Below, piece by piece: positions 8,230-17,063 of a DNA stretch of 37,140 nucleotides (positions within the stretch are counted from its first letter, which is position 1; each line of letters starts with the position of its first letter). A program made the position numbers and the translations under genes. Under the pieces are notes generated by a model. The model was not told the DNA's origin and searched no databases. It was given only the letters and a program-made list of their open reading frames with translations. The stretch is taken from NCBI GenBank assembly GCA_937873665.1, contig CALMYW010000116.1:1-37140 (forward strand), in the 5' to 3' direction. This stretch comes from an uncultured Sphingorhabdus sp. GTDB taxonomy: Bacteria > Pseudomonadota > Alphaproteobacteria > Sphingomonadales > Sphingomonadaceae.

Positions 8230-9120
8230 CTATATGCCATTTGCAATTGATTGAGCACAGCGGAAGCCAACGTGCGATGTCGATGTATCGATTGGTTGAA
8301 ACCATTTGGCCGCTGGCCGATATCGTTGGCAATAATCGGGAGAGCAGAGATGCGACCCACCCTTGAGCACCTTATATGTGTTGGGGTTCAAGGATCGCTC
8401 AGCACCCGCCGCAGGACAACACCCCTTGTTGCCGGGGCGGCCATAGGCGTCGCTGCTGGTCCATTCCCACACATTGCCAATCATGTCGAACAGTCCATAG
8501 GCATTGGCGGGATATTGGCCCACCGGTGTCGTATAAGGTGGTCCTCTCCGGTCAGGGTGTTTGAATGGAAAGCCTTTTGGCCAGAAATTTGCCATCACCT
8601 TGCCGTCGGGAAACAGCTCATTGCCCCAAGCAAAAGTGGATTGAGCGATCCCGCCTCGTGCTGCAAACTCCAGTTCGACTTCTGTAGGCAAACGCTTGCC
8701 TGACCAGTTCGAGTAAGCGAGTGCATCGCAATACGCGATATGCACTACGGGATGATCGTCTGGAACAATGCAGCCATCGACTGGCCCATAAGGCTGCCGC
8801 CAGCTTGCGCCGGGAACATAGGCCCACCAGCTTTCCGGGCCAACAGGCTGCCCTTTCGGCGGTGGTGCGAAGACGATCGATCCGGCCACCATCATATGCG
8901 GCAGGATACCGGGATAATCGTCTGGATTCGGCGCCGTCTCGGCCAGCGTGACATAGCGCGTCTCGTCAACAAACGCAGCAAATTGCGCATTGGTAACGGG
9001 GGATATGTCCAGCAAGAACGGCTCCACTGCAATCTGTCGCACCGGTGCCTCTTCCGGATAGAAATCGTTGCAGCCAAAGCTGACGAGGCCGCCGTCCAAC
9101 CTGCACATTCCCGCATACAT
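8230..9120 (-). CDS. Formylglycine-generating enzyme (aerobic sulfatase maturase)
   Basis: FGE oxidises the active-site cysteine of type I sulfatases to formylglycine in the cytoplasm, using copper and oxygen. The 296-residue protein shows the SUMF1 fold: PFLLDISPVTNAQFAAFVD near the N-terminus, GKRLPTEVELEFAARGG, GNVWEWT, and the decisive C-terminal block KGGSHLC259SPDYC264QRYRPAA...HVGFRC. The two cysteines five apart are the catalytic pair that separates true FGEs from other FGE-domain proteins. No signal peptide is visible. The start at 9120 has GGAG 9 bases upstream; the frame is open to 9291, so a longer N-terminus cannot be excluded. It is transcribed opposite to the receptor-sulfatase operon, and its likely client is the sulfatase at 11914-13563. 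Confidence 0.92.
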   Translation of the reverse strand: MYAGMCRLDGGLVSFGCNDFYPEEAPVRQIAVEPFLLDISPVTNAQFAAFVDETRYVTLAETAPNPDDYPGILPHMMVAGSIVFAPPPKGQPVGPESWWAYVPGASWRQPYGPVDGCIVPDDHPVVHIAYCDALAYSNWSGKRLPTEVELEFAARGGIAQSTFAWGNELFPDGKVMANFWPKGFPFKHPDRRGPPYTTPVGQYPANAYGLFDMIGNVWEWTSSDAYGRPGNKGCCPAAGAERSLNPNTYKVLKGGSHLCSPDYCQRYRPAAKWFQPIDTSTSHVGFRCAQSIANGI

Positions 9121-9380
9121 CTGGCCGTTCTCCGTTTCGTTAAGCAGCGTATTCCCGGTCCATGGTGCCGGATCATGCTCGGCATTCCTTTCATCACATT
9201 CGGCGCAAGTCCAGCCAATTTCAAAATTGGTCAAACTGATCGAAGAGACGAGCGGACTGTTGAAACTGCGCGTTTCATGCATCAAACACAAAAATTGGGC
9301 ATAGCAAACCCGATGTCATCACGCACGATGTGGCTCTAGCTGCCCGCAAGCCGCGCTTATTTGCTGCCAATATCGATATA

Positions 9381-9429
9381 ATGCCACATGGCCAAATAGT
9401 TTGACATCCATGGCATGTTTAGCATAATT
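9381..9429 (+). promoter_or_regulatory. Sigma70-type promoter with overlapping dyad for the receptor-sulfatase operon
   Basis: TTGACA (9401-9406) and ATAATT (9424-9429) are separated by exactly 17 bp, close to the sigma70 consensus, about 60 bp before the receptor start. ATGCCA (9381-9386) and TGGCAT (9411-9416) form an inverted repeat around the -35 box, and GCCACATGGC (9383-9392) is itself a near-palindrome, so a repressor may act here. The rest of the 367-bp gap 9121-9487 holds no recognised gene. Confidence 0.6.
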
Positions 9430-9487
9430 GGCCTTACCACACAAAAATCGCTCGAGCGATTCTGCTGTTCATGATGGGAGAGAAATT

Positions 9488-11839
9488 ATGACTCGCAAGT
9501 TTGTCCTGCTGGCGGGCGTTAGCCTTGTGTTTGCACCAACCAGCGCCTTTGCGCAGGATCAGAATTCGGCTCTGGAGGCTGCAACTGGCCTGGAAGAAAT
9601 CATCGTCACGGCCCAAAAACGCGAAGAAAATATGCAGGACGTTCCGGTGTCCGTCACCGCGCTGTCCGCCGCGGCCATTGAGAACCAGCGTATTGTGCAA
9701 TTTTCAGACCTGACGCGCGCCGCGCCTTCGCTGACCATTTCAGAAGGCACGAGCGCGAATAACAGCAGCATCTTCCTGCGCGGGATTGGCACGACGGCGT
9801 TCAGCACCAGCGTAGAACCCAGCGTCTCGGTTGTGATCGATGATATCGCAGTCGTGCAGCAGGCACAGGCCTTCGCCAATCTCAGCGACATTGAGCGCGT
9901 TGAGGTTTTGCGAGGTCCGCAGGGCACATTGTTCGGCAAGAATGCGTCGGCTGGTGTGGTCAATGTCGTCACCAAAGGCCCGTCCGACAACTTTACCGGC
10001 GGTTTCCAGATTTCTGCCACCGATGATACGGAAATCCGCGCCGAAGCGATGGTCTCTGGTCCGCTGGGTGATACGGCGGGCTTCAGGCTCAATGGTTATT
10101 ATACCTATCGCGAAGGCTTTTTCCGCAATCTAACGACCGGTAACCGAACAAATGGCGAAGATGGCTTTGGCTTTCGCGGCAAGTTCAACTTTGATGCGTC
10201 GGACAAGCTGACCGTCAAGCTTGCAGCGGATTATTCAGAGCGCAACTCGACCACGGGGGTCCGCTCCTTGCGCTTTGTCGGTGCCGGAGCGCGGTCGTTC
10301 GGCGTTCCGACTTTGGTGCTTGCGCCCTCGCTTGTCGGCATCACGCCGGGGTCTGACAATTTCAAGGTCCGGTTGAACGATGAATTCGATTCGCACACCA
10401 AGCAATTCTCGGGCAGCGCCAAGTTCATCCTCGATCTGGGCGGCGCTTCGCTGACGTCCATCTCCAGCTATCAGGATTGGAAATACAGCTATTCGGGCGA
10501 AGATGTTGATGGCACCGATCTCAATGTGCTGGGTGCCCTGACCGGTGGCCTCGCAAGCGGTGGTCTGGCTCAGGGCGGCCCCTTCCACGCCACGTCCTTC
10601 ACGCAAGAACTGCGTGTGGCTTCTGATGGCGCCGGACCGTTCAAATATCTGGCCGGGCTCTATTATTCTGACGCCAATACAGACCGTGCATTCGCGCGTG
10701 GCCCTGTTACGCTGCTGGCGGGCTGGGACTCGACTGCGTCCACCCGCAGTCTGGCCGCTTTTGCCCAGCTGGATTATGACATTTCAGACCGGACGCGCAT
10801 TGGCGGCGGCATTCGCGTCAATAATGAAAAGATTGGCGTTGATTTCACCAATCTGATCATCCCCGCAGTGCCGCCAGCCAATAATGCCACCTGTCTGGTG
10901 ACCTGCACGGGCAGCGACAAGGAAACCGCTGTGACCTACAAGATTTCGCTCCAGCACGATCTTGCAGACCGCGTCATGGCCTTTGCGACATTCGCAACCG
11001 GCTATAAGGGCCAGGGCTTTGATATTTCGACCGGGTTTACCCCGGCACGCGCCGCGCGGCCAGTGAGCGCCGAGCACTCCAAGGCCTATGAAATCGGCAT
11101 CAAGAGCCGCCTGTTCGACAATCGCCTGCAACTCAACCTGACCGGCTTCTGGACCGATTATGATGATTTTCAGGCGCAGGCTGGCGTTATCGATGCTGTC
11201 ACCGGGCTGGTGCAGCTTGGCCTGAACAATGTCGGCAAGCTGCGCACCAAGGGTATTGAACTGGAAATGTCGGCAGAGCCGGTATCCGGGTTACGGATCG
11301 ATGGCTCTGCCGCCTATGTCGATGCGAAGATCCGCGCCTTCCCTGCGGCAAACTGCTATGTTGGTCAGGCTGTTACGCCGCAAGTGGGCTCTGCCCCGAT
11401 GGGTGTTGGCTGCTTCGATGCAGACGGCACGGGACCGGGCACGACCCGGATCCAGAATCTGGCGGGCGCAAATTTGGCCAACTCGCCGAAGTTCAAGTTC
11501 AATCTCGGCGGCGTCTATACCTTCGCGCTGGGTGGATCCGGGATGAAGGGCTCTTTCGGCCTCAACTATCAGTATCAGACCAAGGTCAATTTTGACCTGT
11601 TCCAGAATCCGCTGACCGTCCAGCCTGCTTACGGCGTGCTGAACGGGAATATCGGCCTCGATAGCGGAGAGGACAGCACGTTGAAGGTGACGCTGTTCGT
11701 GAACAATATTTTCGACAAGCATTATGTCGCGAACATCGCGGATGGATACAGCACGTTCGGCAATGTCCATGTACTGACCCAGTCATTCACCCGGAATTCG
11801 CAGCGCCATTTTGGTGTAAAGCTGAAATATGAGTATTGA
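9488..11839 (+). CDS. TonB-dependent outer membrane receptor (glucuronide locus)
   Basis: This is an energised outer-membrane importer, here probably for an oligosaccharide or glycoside carrying glucuronate and sulfate. The 783-residue protein has a signal peptide (1-22, cleavage after AFA), a TonB box EEIIVTAQ (36-43), a plug domain (about 50-165, with RGIGTTAF and RGPQGTLFGKNASAGVVNVV) and a beta barrel ending in the aromatic KLKYEY needed for assembly. The start at 9488 follows GGGAGAG; the frame is open 60 bp further upstream but lacks a signal peptide there. It is the first gene of a plus-strand operon with the sulfatase (74 bp on) and the TIM-barrel lipoprotein. The barrel sequence alone does not reveal the substrate. 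Confidence 0.93.
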   Translation: MTRKFVLLAGVSLVFAPTSAFAQDQNSALEAATGLEEIIVTAQKREENMQDVPVSVTALSAAAIENQRIVQFSDLTRAAPSLTISEGTSANNSSIFLRGIGTTAFSTSVEPSVSVVIDDIAVVQQAQAFANLSDIERVEVLRGPQGTLFGKNASAGVVNVVTKGPSDNFTGGFQISATDDTEIRAEAMVSGPLGDTAGFRLNGYYTYREGFFRNLTTGNRTNGEDGFGFRGKFNFDASDKLTVKLAADYSERNSTTGVRSLRFVGAGARSFGVPTLVLAPSLVGITPGSDNFKVRLNDEFDSHTKQFSGSAKFILDLGGASLTSISSYQDWKYSYSGEDVDGTDLNVLGALTGGLASGGLAQGGPFHATSFTQELRVASDGAGPFKYLAGLYYSDANTDRAFARGPVTLLAGWDSTASTRSLAAFAQLDYDISDRTRIGGGIRVNNEKIGVDFTNLIIPAVPPANNATCLVTCTGSDKETAVTYKISLQHDLADRVMAFATFATGYKGQGFDISTGFTPARAARPVSAEHSKAYEIGIKSRLFDNRLQLNLTGFWTDYDDFQAQAGVIDAVTGLVQLGLNNVGKLRTKGIELEMSAEPVSGLRIDGSAAYVDAKIRAFPAANCYVGQAVTPQVGSAPMGVGCFDADGTGPGTTRIQNLAGANLANSPKFKFNLGGVYTFALGGSGMKGSFGLNYQYQTKVNFDLFQNPLTVQPAYGVLNGNIGLDSGEDSTLKVTLFVNNIFDKHYVANIADGYSTFGNVHVLTQSFTRNSQRHFGVKLKYEY

Positions 11840-11913
11840 TGGCCTGACCGGGGCAGGGGCGTGTGCATTTGTCCCGGTCAAGCTTCGGTAACAAAGCGAG
11901 GGAACCCGAACAG

Positions 11914-13563
11914 ATGGCCATGCAACGCTCGCGGTTTTTGCGAATGTCGGCGTTGATGGCGCTGGCTCTCTCTACCACGGGACTGTCTCAGGCTAAGACG
12001 CCCCAACACGCCGCTGCACCCCGGCCCAATGTCGTTGTCGTTCTGCTCGATGATCTGGGCTTTTCAGACATCGGCCGTTTCGGCAGCGAAATTGCCACGC
12101 CGACCATGGACAGACTCGCGCAGCGTGGTGTCAGCATGAGCCAGTTTTACGTCAACCCGCGCTGCTCGCCGACGCGGGCCGCGCTCTTGACCGGCAAATA
12201 CCCGCACGAAGTCGGCATGGGCGGATTGCCGCTCCCTTCACTCATGAAGACGCCGCCGGGGCCTTACCAAGGCTATCTGAACGCCTCAGTGCCCACGGTT
12301 GCCTCGCGGTTGAAAGAGGCGGGCTATGCCACTTTCATGAGCGGCAAATGGCATCTGGGCGATGCTCCCCAGAACTGGCCGCGCAAGTTTGGCTTTGATC
12401 GCTATTTTGGGCTGATCAGCGGAGCAAGCAGCTATTATGAGCTGGTGACCGAAACGATGGGCAAGCGGATCATGGCGGATGAAGACACGCCCTTCACGCC
12501 GCCCGCCGAGGGTTTTTACATGACGACCGCGATCACCGATCGTGCCGTCGACTATATCCGCACTCATGAACAGGCCGCGCCCGACAAGCCGTTCATGCTC
12601 TATCTGGCCTACACCGCCCCCCATTGGCCGCTGCACGCGCCGGACGCCGCCGTTCGCAAATATGATGGCGTCTATGACAAGGGCTGGCCCGATGTGCGCG
12701 CCAAACGCCTGTCCCGTCTGAAGTCGCAAGGCATGGCTGATCTGGCAGTGGATGCGGCCAATTGGCCAGCCGGTCGTGAAGACTGGGATCGCTATCCCGA
12801 CAAAGCAGGCTGGGCGCGCCGCATGCAAGTTCATGCCGCGATGGTGGAACTGGCCGATGCCGGGCTTGCGCGTGTGGTTGAGACGTTGGAACAATCGGGC
12901 GATCTGGACAATACAATCATCCTCGTCATGTCAGACAATGGCGCTTCGGGCGAAGACGCCGCGGCGCGCGGGATCGACAAGCCAGAGATTCTCCCCGGTC
13001 GCCAGGGCAGCTATGTGTCAATTGGCAAGGAAGGCGCGCTGATGGCGAATACGCCGTTCCGCGATGTCAAAGGCACGGTGTTTGAAGGCAGCGTGCGGTC
13101 ACCTTTCATCGCCTTTTGGCCAAAAGGGCTGGGCCGCGCCAAGGGGCTGAAATCCAAAGGCTATGCGACGATCCTTGATGTCATGCCGACGATCCTCGAT
13201 GCTGCGGGCGTTGCCCCCGACAGCGGCGAAGGGCGATCTTTGCTGCCCGTGCTGAAGGGGAAGGCCGCTCTCAAGCCCCAGCCCTTTTACTGGGAACATT
13301 ATGGTTGGCGCGGCGTGCGCGATGGCCCGTGGAAGCTGGTGAGCCCCGCGCTCAGCAAGGACTGGCTTTTGTTCAACATTGACCGCGATCCGGGCGAAAA
13401 CAAGAATCTGGCCAGCAGCCAGAAAGCGCTTGTTGCACGTCTGTCTGCCAATTGGGAAAATTGGGCAAAGGCCACGCATTCGGAGTCGCTGGACCCCAAA
13501 TTTCTGCGCATGCTCGATGAAGGTGGAAAGGCCGCTGCCAAGACACCGAAAGCTGCGCAATGA
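11914..13563 (+). CDS. Exported type I sulfatase (FGly-dependent)
   Basis: It should hydrolyse sulfate esters on an imported glycan or glycoside in the periplasm. The 549-residue protein has a signal peptide (about 1-27), the metal-binding LLDDLG (D46, D47), and the sulfatase signature C84-SPTR88 followed by AALLTGKYPHEVG; C84 is the residue turned into formylglycine. SGKWHLG and MSDNG supply further metal and substrate ligands, and the C-terminal subdomain RDGPWKLV...LFNIDRDPGENKNL is typical of arylsulfatases. The start at 11914 has GAGGGAA upstream; a longer frame from 11863 places extra polar residues before the signal peptide. Its stop overlaps the next gene's start (ATGA). The FGE at 8230-9120 can activate it. 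Substrate class is unknown. Confidence 0.92.
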   Translation: MAMQRSRFLRMSALMALALSTTGLSQAKTPQHAAAPRPNVVVVLLDDLGFSDIGRFGSEIATPTMDRLAQRGVSMSQFYVNPRCSPTRAALLTGKYPHEVGMGGLPLPSLMKTPPGPYQGYLNASVPTVASRLKEAGYATFMSGKWHLGDAPQNWPRKFGFDRYFGLISGASSYYELVTETMGKRIMADEDTPFTPPAEGFYMTTAITDRAVDYIRTHEQAAPDKPFMLYLAYTAPHWPLHAPDAAVRKYDGVYDKGWPDVRAKRLSRLKSQGMADLAVDAANWPAGREDWDRYPDKAGWARRMQVHAAMVELADAGLARVVETLEQSGDLDNTIILVMSDNGASGEDAAARGIDKPEILPGRQGSYVSIGKEGALMANTPFRDVKGTVFEGSVRSPFIAFWPKGLGRAKGLKSKGYATILDVMPTILDAAGVAPDSGEGRSLLPVLKGKAALKPQPFYWEHYGWRGVRDGPWKLVSPALSKDWLLFNIDRDPGENKNLASSQKALVARLSANWENWAKATHSESLDPKFLRMLDEGGKAAAKTPKAAQ

Positions 13564-14450
13564 TGGAAGGACATAGCCGCCGCCAGATGTTGTTGGCCAG
13601 TGTGGCAGCAAGCGTTTTGCCGGGGTGCGTCATGCGACCGGCATCGACCCCAGCACCGCTCGGTATCGGAGACATTACGGTCCGCAAGGAGCTTCAGGCA
13701 GATTTTACCGGCACGCTCGCCAAGTTGAAGGTGATGGGCTACACCCATTTCGGTTCTCGCATGAGCGCCTATTCCCCGGCCGAGCCGCCCGAGCCACTGC
13801 CTGCCGACAAGGCGCAGATGCTGCGCGACGCGGGGTTTTTGCCGGGGCCGGCTCGCCTTGGCTTTGGTAGTCCGCTCGAACGCGATATAGATGCTGCACT
13901 GGCGTTCGGCGCGTCAACGCTTGTGCTGTCTGCCGGGCATATCTTCTTTGATGTGCGGGGCGGCATGAAGCCGCGCACGCCAACGCGCGCAGAGTTGGAC
14001 AGCTTCATCGGTGAACTGGGCGCGATGGGTGCGAAAATTCACGCAGCCGGGCTGAAATTCGCTTATCACAACCATTGGTTTGACAGCACGCCGATCGAGG
14101 GCGTGCATCCGCTCAACCTGATGATTGAACGCACCGATCCGGCGCATGTGTTTTTCGAGATAGATCTCGCCTGGGCGCATATTGCGGGCGAAGATGTGCT
14201 AGGCCTGATCCGCCGTCTCGGGCCTCGGCTTGTTTCGATGCACGTCAAGGATGTTGATCGGACGCGGGGCACCGATCCTCAGGCGCAAATGGTCCCGGCA
14301 GGCGATGGCGAGATGAATTACACCGTGCTGGCCCCCGCCATTCGTGCGCTCACCAAAGCTCTGCCTGTGGTGGAAGTCGACAATCCAGCCGATGGCCTTG
14401 TGGCAGCAGCACGGGCCTGCCAGTTCATCCGGAAAAGCTGGCAAGCGTAA
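13560..14450 (+). CDS. Tat-exported lipoprotein with sugar isomerase/epimerase-type TIM barrel
   Basis: This is a 296-residue member of the xylose-isomerase-like/AP-endonuclease-2 TIM-barrel superfamily. The metal-ligand motifs FAYHNHWFD, FFEIDLAWAH, VSMHVKD and PVVEVDNP are present. The N-terminus SRRQMLLASVAASVLPGC23 combines a twin-arginine motif with a lipobox, so the protein is probably exported folded, with bound metal, and lipid-anchored. That is unusual for a real sugar-phosphate isomerase and points to a glycan-side role, such as acting on 3-keto glycosides. It overlaps the sulfatase stop (ATGA) and runs 26 bp into the convergent Gfo/Idh gene. Two start codons lie in tandem (13560 and 13563). 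Confidence 0.85.
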   Translation: MMEGHSRRQMLLASVAASVLPGCVMRPASTPAPLGIGDITVRKELQADFTGTLAKLKVMGYTHFGSRMSAYSPAEPPEPLPADKAQMLRDAGFLPGPARLGFGSPLERDIDAALAFGASTLVLSAGHIFFDVRGGMKPRTPTRAELDSFIGELGAMGAKIHAAGLKFAYHNHWFDSTPIEGVHPLNLMIERTDPAHVFFEIDLAWAHIAGEDVLGLIRRLGPRLVSMHVKDVDRTRGTDPQAQMVPAGDGEMNYTVLAPAIRALTKALPVVEVDNPADGLVAAARACQFIRKSWQA

Positions 14451-15627
14451 CGCGAGTTCCGCTTTCGGCGCTGAGATAGGCGGCGTAGACGATCTCCATC
14501 ACATCCATCGCCAGCATCAGATCGCTCTTGGGTGCCCGCCCTTCGCGGATCGCACCCAGAAAATCACGCAGTTCCTCTGGATAGCCGGTGACAGCATCTT
14601 CATCGGGTGCAGGAAAAGACCAGCCTTCCTTGGTCTCGGTCTTTTCAACCAGATACTCGCTGTCAAAATAGGCCCCATCGGGCGTGTAGGCTTGGCAGGC
14701 CGTATTGGGATTGATGTTGGCCGTCACCACCGCGCGCGAACCATAGGCCGAGAGGAAGTTGCGGATGCCCCCAAGCCTTGTATCGGTGGAAGTCAGTTGC
14801 GCTACCGAGCCATCGTCAAAAGTGACAATCAGGCTGGCGAAATCCTCCACATCCTGCCAGCCGGTGCCGATATGTTTGGGTTCCTGCTGCTGGAACGCGG
14901 CAATGGCGCTCAACTGCGTGGCGTGGGCGATGACCGAAACCGGGCGGATGGGAACGCCGCCACGCCGCCGACCCTCTTCATATTTGAGAAACAATGCCGC
15001 CCCGATGGGGTGAACGCACAGCCGCAGGAGAGAGCCGCCGCCTGCCGTCCGCCAGTGCCGGGCATAGGCCGCATGCGACCCTGAATGCGATTCCTCGCCT
15101 TCGATCCGCATGATGACCGAAGCACTCGCTGCCATCAGCCGGTTCAGCTTGGTGATGGGCGGCGCATAGACCCAATTCTCGCCGTAGCAGAAGGTGACGC
15201 CAGCCCGGGCCACAGCATCCTGCACGCGGGCCGATTGCTCCATGACTGAATCCAGCATGGCACGCCGGGAAAACCCGTCTGCACTCCAGGTCTTGCCAGC
15301 GCCTTCGGGTCCGAAAAACCCACCCAGCGGCTTTTCGCAGATAATGTGCTTGCCGTGCTGTGCTGCCCTGATGGTGAGTTCGGTATGCAAATGATTGGGC
15401 ACGCAGATATCAACGACATCAATCATAGGATCAGCGAGCAATGCGTCAATATCATCGACGATACGGGGCACATGGAACGCCTGCGCCAGGGCAGCAGCCT
15501 GCGGACGGTTGCGGCTGCAGAGGGCGACCACTTCAAACGCCTCGCCATAGACTTTGCTGTAGCTGGCCAGATGGAAGTGAGCCGCAAAGCCCGATCCTAT
15601 CACCCCGATCCGCACTTTTTCGTCCAT
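14425..15627 (-). CDS. Gfo/Idh/MocA-family NAD(P)-dependent oxidoreductase
   Basis: This is a 400-residue sugar oxidoreductase. The N-terminal Rossmann fold carries GVIGSGFAAHFH (about 7-18), and EKPLGG near residue 98 is the family hallmark, with the lysine used in catalysis. There is no signal peptide, so it is cytoplasmic. Members oxidise sugar hydroxyls, often at C3; with a TIM-barrel partner such enzymes can split glycosides by oxidation and elimination. Its end overlaps the TIM-barrel gene by 26 bp, tail to tail. AAGGA lies 6 bases before the ATG at 15627; an ATG three bases earlier is also possible. It is last in the minus-strand operon that begins at manD. The exact substrate is unknown. 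Confidence 0.88.
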   Translation of the reverse strand: MDEKVRIGVIGSGFAAHFHLASYSKVYGEAFEVVALCSRNRPQAAALAQAFHVPRIVDDIDALLADPMIDVVDICVPNHLHTELTIRAAQHGKHIICEKPLGGFFGPEGAGKTWSADGFSRRAMLDSVMEQSARVQDAVARAGVTFCYGENWVYAPPITKLNRLMAASASVIMRIEGEESHSGSHAAYARHWRTAGGGSLLRLCVHPIGAALFLKYEEGRRRGGVPIRPVSVIAHATQLSAIAAFQQQEPKHIGTGWQDVEDFASLIVTFDDGSVAQLTSTDTRLGGIRNFLSAYGSRAVVTANINPNTACQAYTPDGAYFDSEYLVEKTETKEGWSFPAPDEDAVTGYPEELRDFLGAIREGRAPKSDLMLAMDVMEIVYAAYLSAESGTRVTLASFSG

Positions 15628-15644
15628 CATATATCCTTTGCCCA

Positions 15645-15653
15645 GGGGGGGGG
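15645..15653. repeat. Nine-base G:C homopolymer between two operon genes
   Basis: Nine consecutive G on the plus strand (C on the coding strand) lie between the MFS stop (15654-15656) and the Shine-Dalgarno of the Gfo/Idh gene. Such runs are prone to slippage. Here slippage would change spacing between genes, not a reading frame. Confidence 0.7.
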
Positions 15654-17015
15654 TTAATCAGCGAGCTCCTTGCCGCGCGTTTCTGGCGCGAACCACGCCG
15701 CTGCAAGGCCCAGCAGAAAAACCGAACACATCACCATCGCCGAATAGCGCAGCGGCAGGGGAGACGGATAGCCGCTGAAGACTTGCGTAGTCAGCGCTGC
15801 CGAAACAAAGCTGCCCCCCGCTGCTGCAAAGCGGCCGAGATTATAGCAGAAGGAGACGCCGGTTCCGCGCGATCTCGCGCCGAACAATTCGGGCAGATAG
15901 ATGGAGAAACCCGCAAACACGCTCAACTGCGCCGCGCCCATGAGCGGCATCATCCAATAGGCGTCTGCCGGGCTATCCAGATTGGCATAGACGAACAGCG
16001 TGACGACAAGCGCGCTCGAAAAGCCGATCAGAAACGCCGGGCGGCGACCATAGCGATTGGCGACCCAGGTAAAGGCAATCATGCCGCACATGCCGCCAAG
16101 CATCTGCACCAGATAGGCCCAGTTCTTCGCACTCGCGACCTGCGCCTTGATCGGACCTGCTGGATCAAGCGCTACAAAATGCGCGGTAAAGGCGGCATCC
16201 TGAAGATCCACGGCATATTCGCCAATCGCCCACAGCCCGACTACCCCGCCCATTGCCAGCATGGAGCCGATGATCAGATTGCAGCGTTCCTCGCGGTCAC
16301 CCAGCAAAGTCTTGTAGGAGCCGAGCCAACCAGCGGGCAATTGGCCGGTTGCCTTCAGTTTGAGCCAGGCATCCGACTCCCGCAAGAACAGCGCGGAGAT
16401 GGCCGCAAGAATGATCGGCAGCGTCCCGATGGCGAACAGCCAACGCCAGACCGAGTCCGTCGCGATGCTGCCATTGGCCGCTAACCCGTCCACGCCCATT
16501 TTGACGACTGCCGCGCTGAGGTTGCCAACAGTTGAGAGCACTTGCAGCCCGGCCAGCAGCGCAACCCGTGCCGTGCCCGAAAACGTCTCCGCAATGATGG
16601 CAACCGCTAGCCCGAATACGCCACCAATCCCGAAGCCGGTGATCGCCCGCAGTATCGCGAAATGTTCAGCGGTATGGGTGAGCGCGGTTGCGCCGGTGCC
16701 CAGAGCGTAAATCAGGATCGAGATGTTGAGCAATCGCACGCGGCCAAACTTGTCGCCCAGCGCACCGATGGTCAGGCCACCCAAGCCCCAGCCGACCAGA
16801 AAAATGGCGGTTACGATCTTACCATAGGCCTGCACCGACACATCGGTTGATGGCAGGTCCATCAGGTTGGACAGCGCCGAAATCCGGGCGAGCGAAAAGA
16901 TGCGCTGATCCAGATTGTCGAACAGCCAGGCTCCCCCTGCAATGGCGAACACAAGCCATTGGTATCCGCTGATCCCGCGCCACCAAGGGCTGGCGTTCAT
17001 CTGCTCTTCCGTCAT
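15654..17015 (-). CDS. Major facilitator superfamily sugar/sugar-acid transporter
   Basis: This is a 453-residue inner-membrane secondary transporter with about 12 hydrophobic segments. MFS motif A appears as GALGDKFGRVRLL in the first half and as VANRYGRRPAFL in the second. It probably imports the hexuronate or glycoside released in the periplasm; it resembles metabolite:H+ symporters more than the ExuT hexuronate family, but this was not tested. The start at 17015 has GGGAGGAA 7 bases upstream; the frame also opens at 17039. It lies 48 bp after kdgK and 26 bp before the oxidoreductase in the minus-strand operon. Confidence 0.88.
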   Translation of the reverse strand: MTEEQMNASPWWRGISGYQWLVFAIAGGAWLFDNLDQRIFSLARISALSNLMDLPSTDVSVQAYGKIVTAIFLVGWGLGGLTIGALGDKFGRVRLLNISILIYALGTGATALTHTAEHFAILRAITGFGIGGVFGLAVAIIAETFSGTARVALLAGLQVLSTVGNLSAAVVKMGVDGLAANGSIATDSVWRWLFAIGTLPIILAAISALFLRESDAWLKLKATGQLPAGWLGSYKTLLGDREERCNLIIGSMLAMGGVVGLWAIGEYAVDLQDAAFTAHFVALDPAGPIKAQVASAKNWAYLVQMLGGMCGMIAFTWVANRYGRRPAFLIGFSSALVVTLFVYANLDSPADAYWMMPLMGAAQLSVFAGFSIYLPELFGARSRGTGVSFCYNLGRFAAAGGSFVSAALTTQVFSGYPSPLPLRYSAMVMCSVFLLGLAAAWFAPETRGKELAD

Positions 17016-17063
17016 GGCTTTCCTCCCTTTGGCACCCACACAGGGGCGCTTGTTCTTGTTGTG

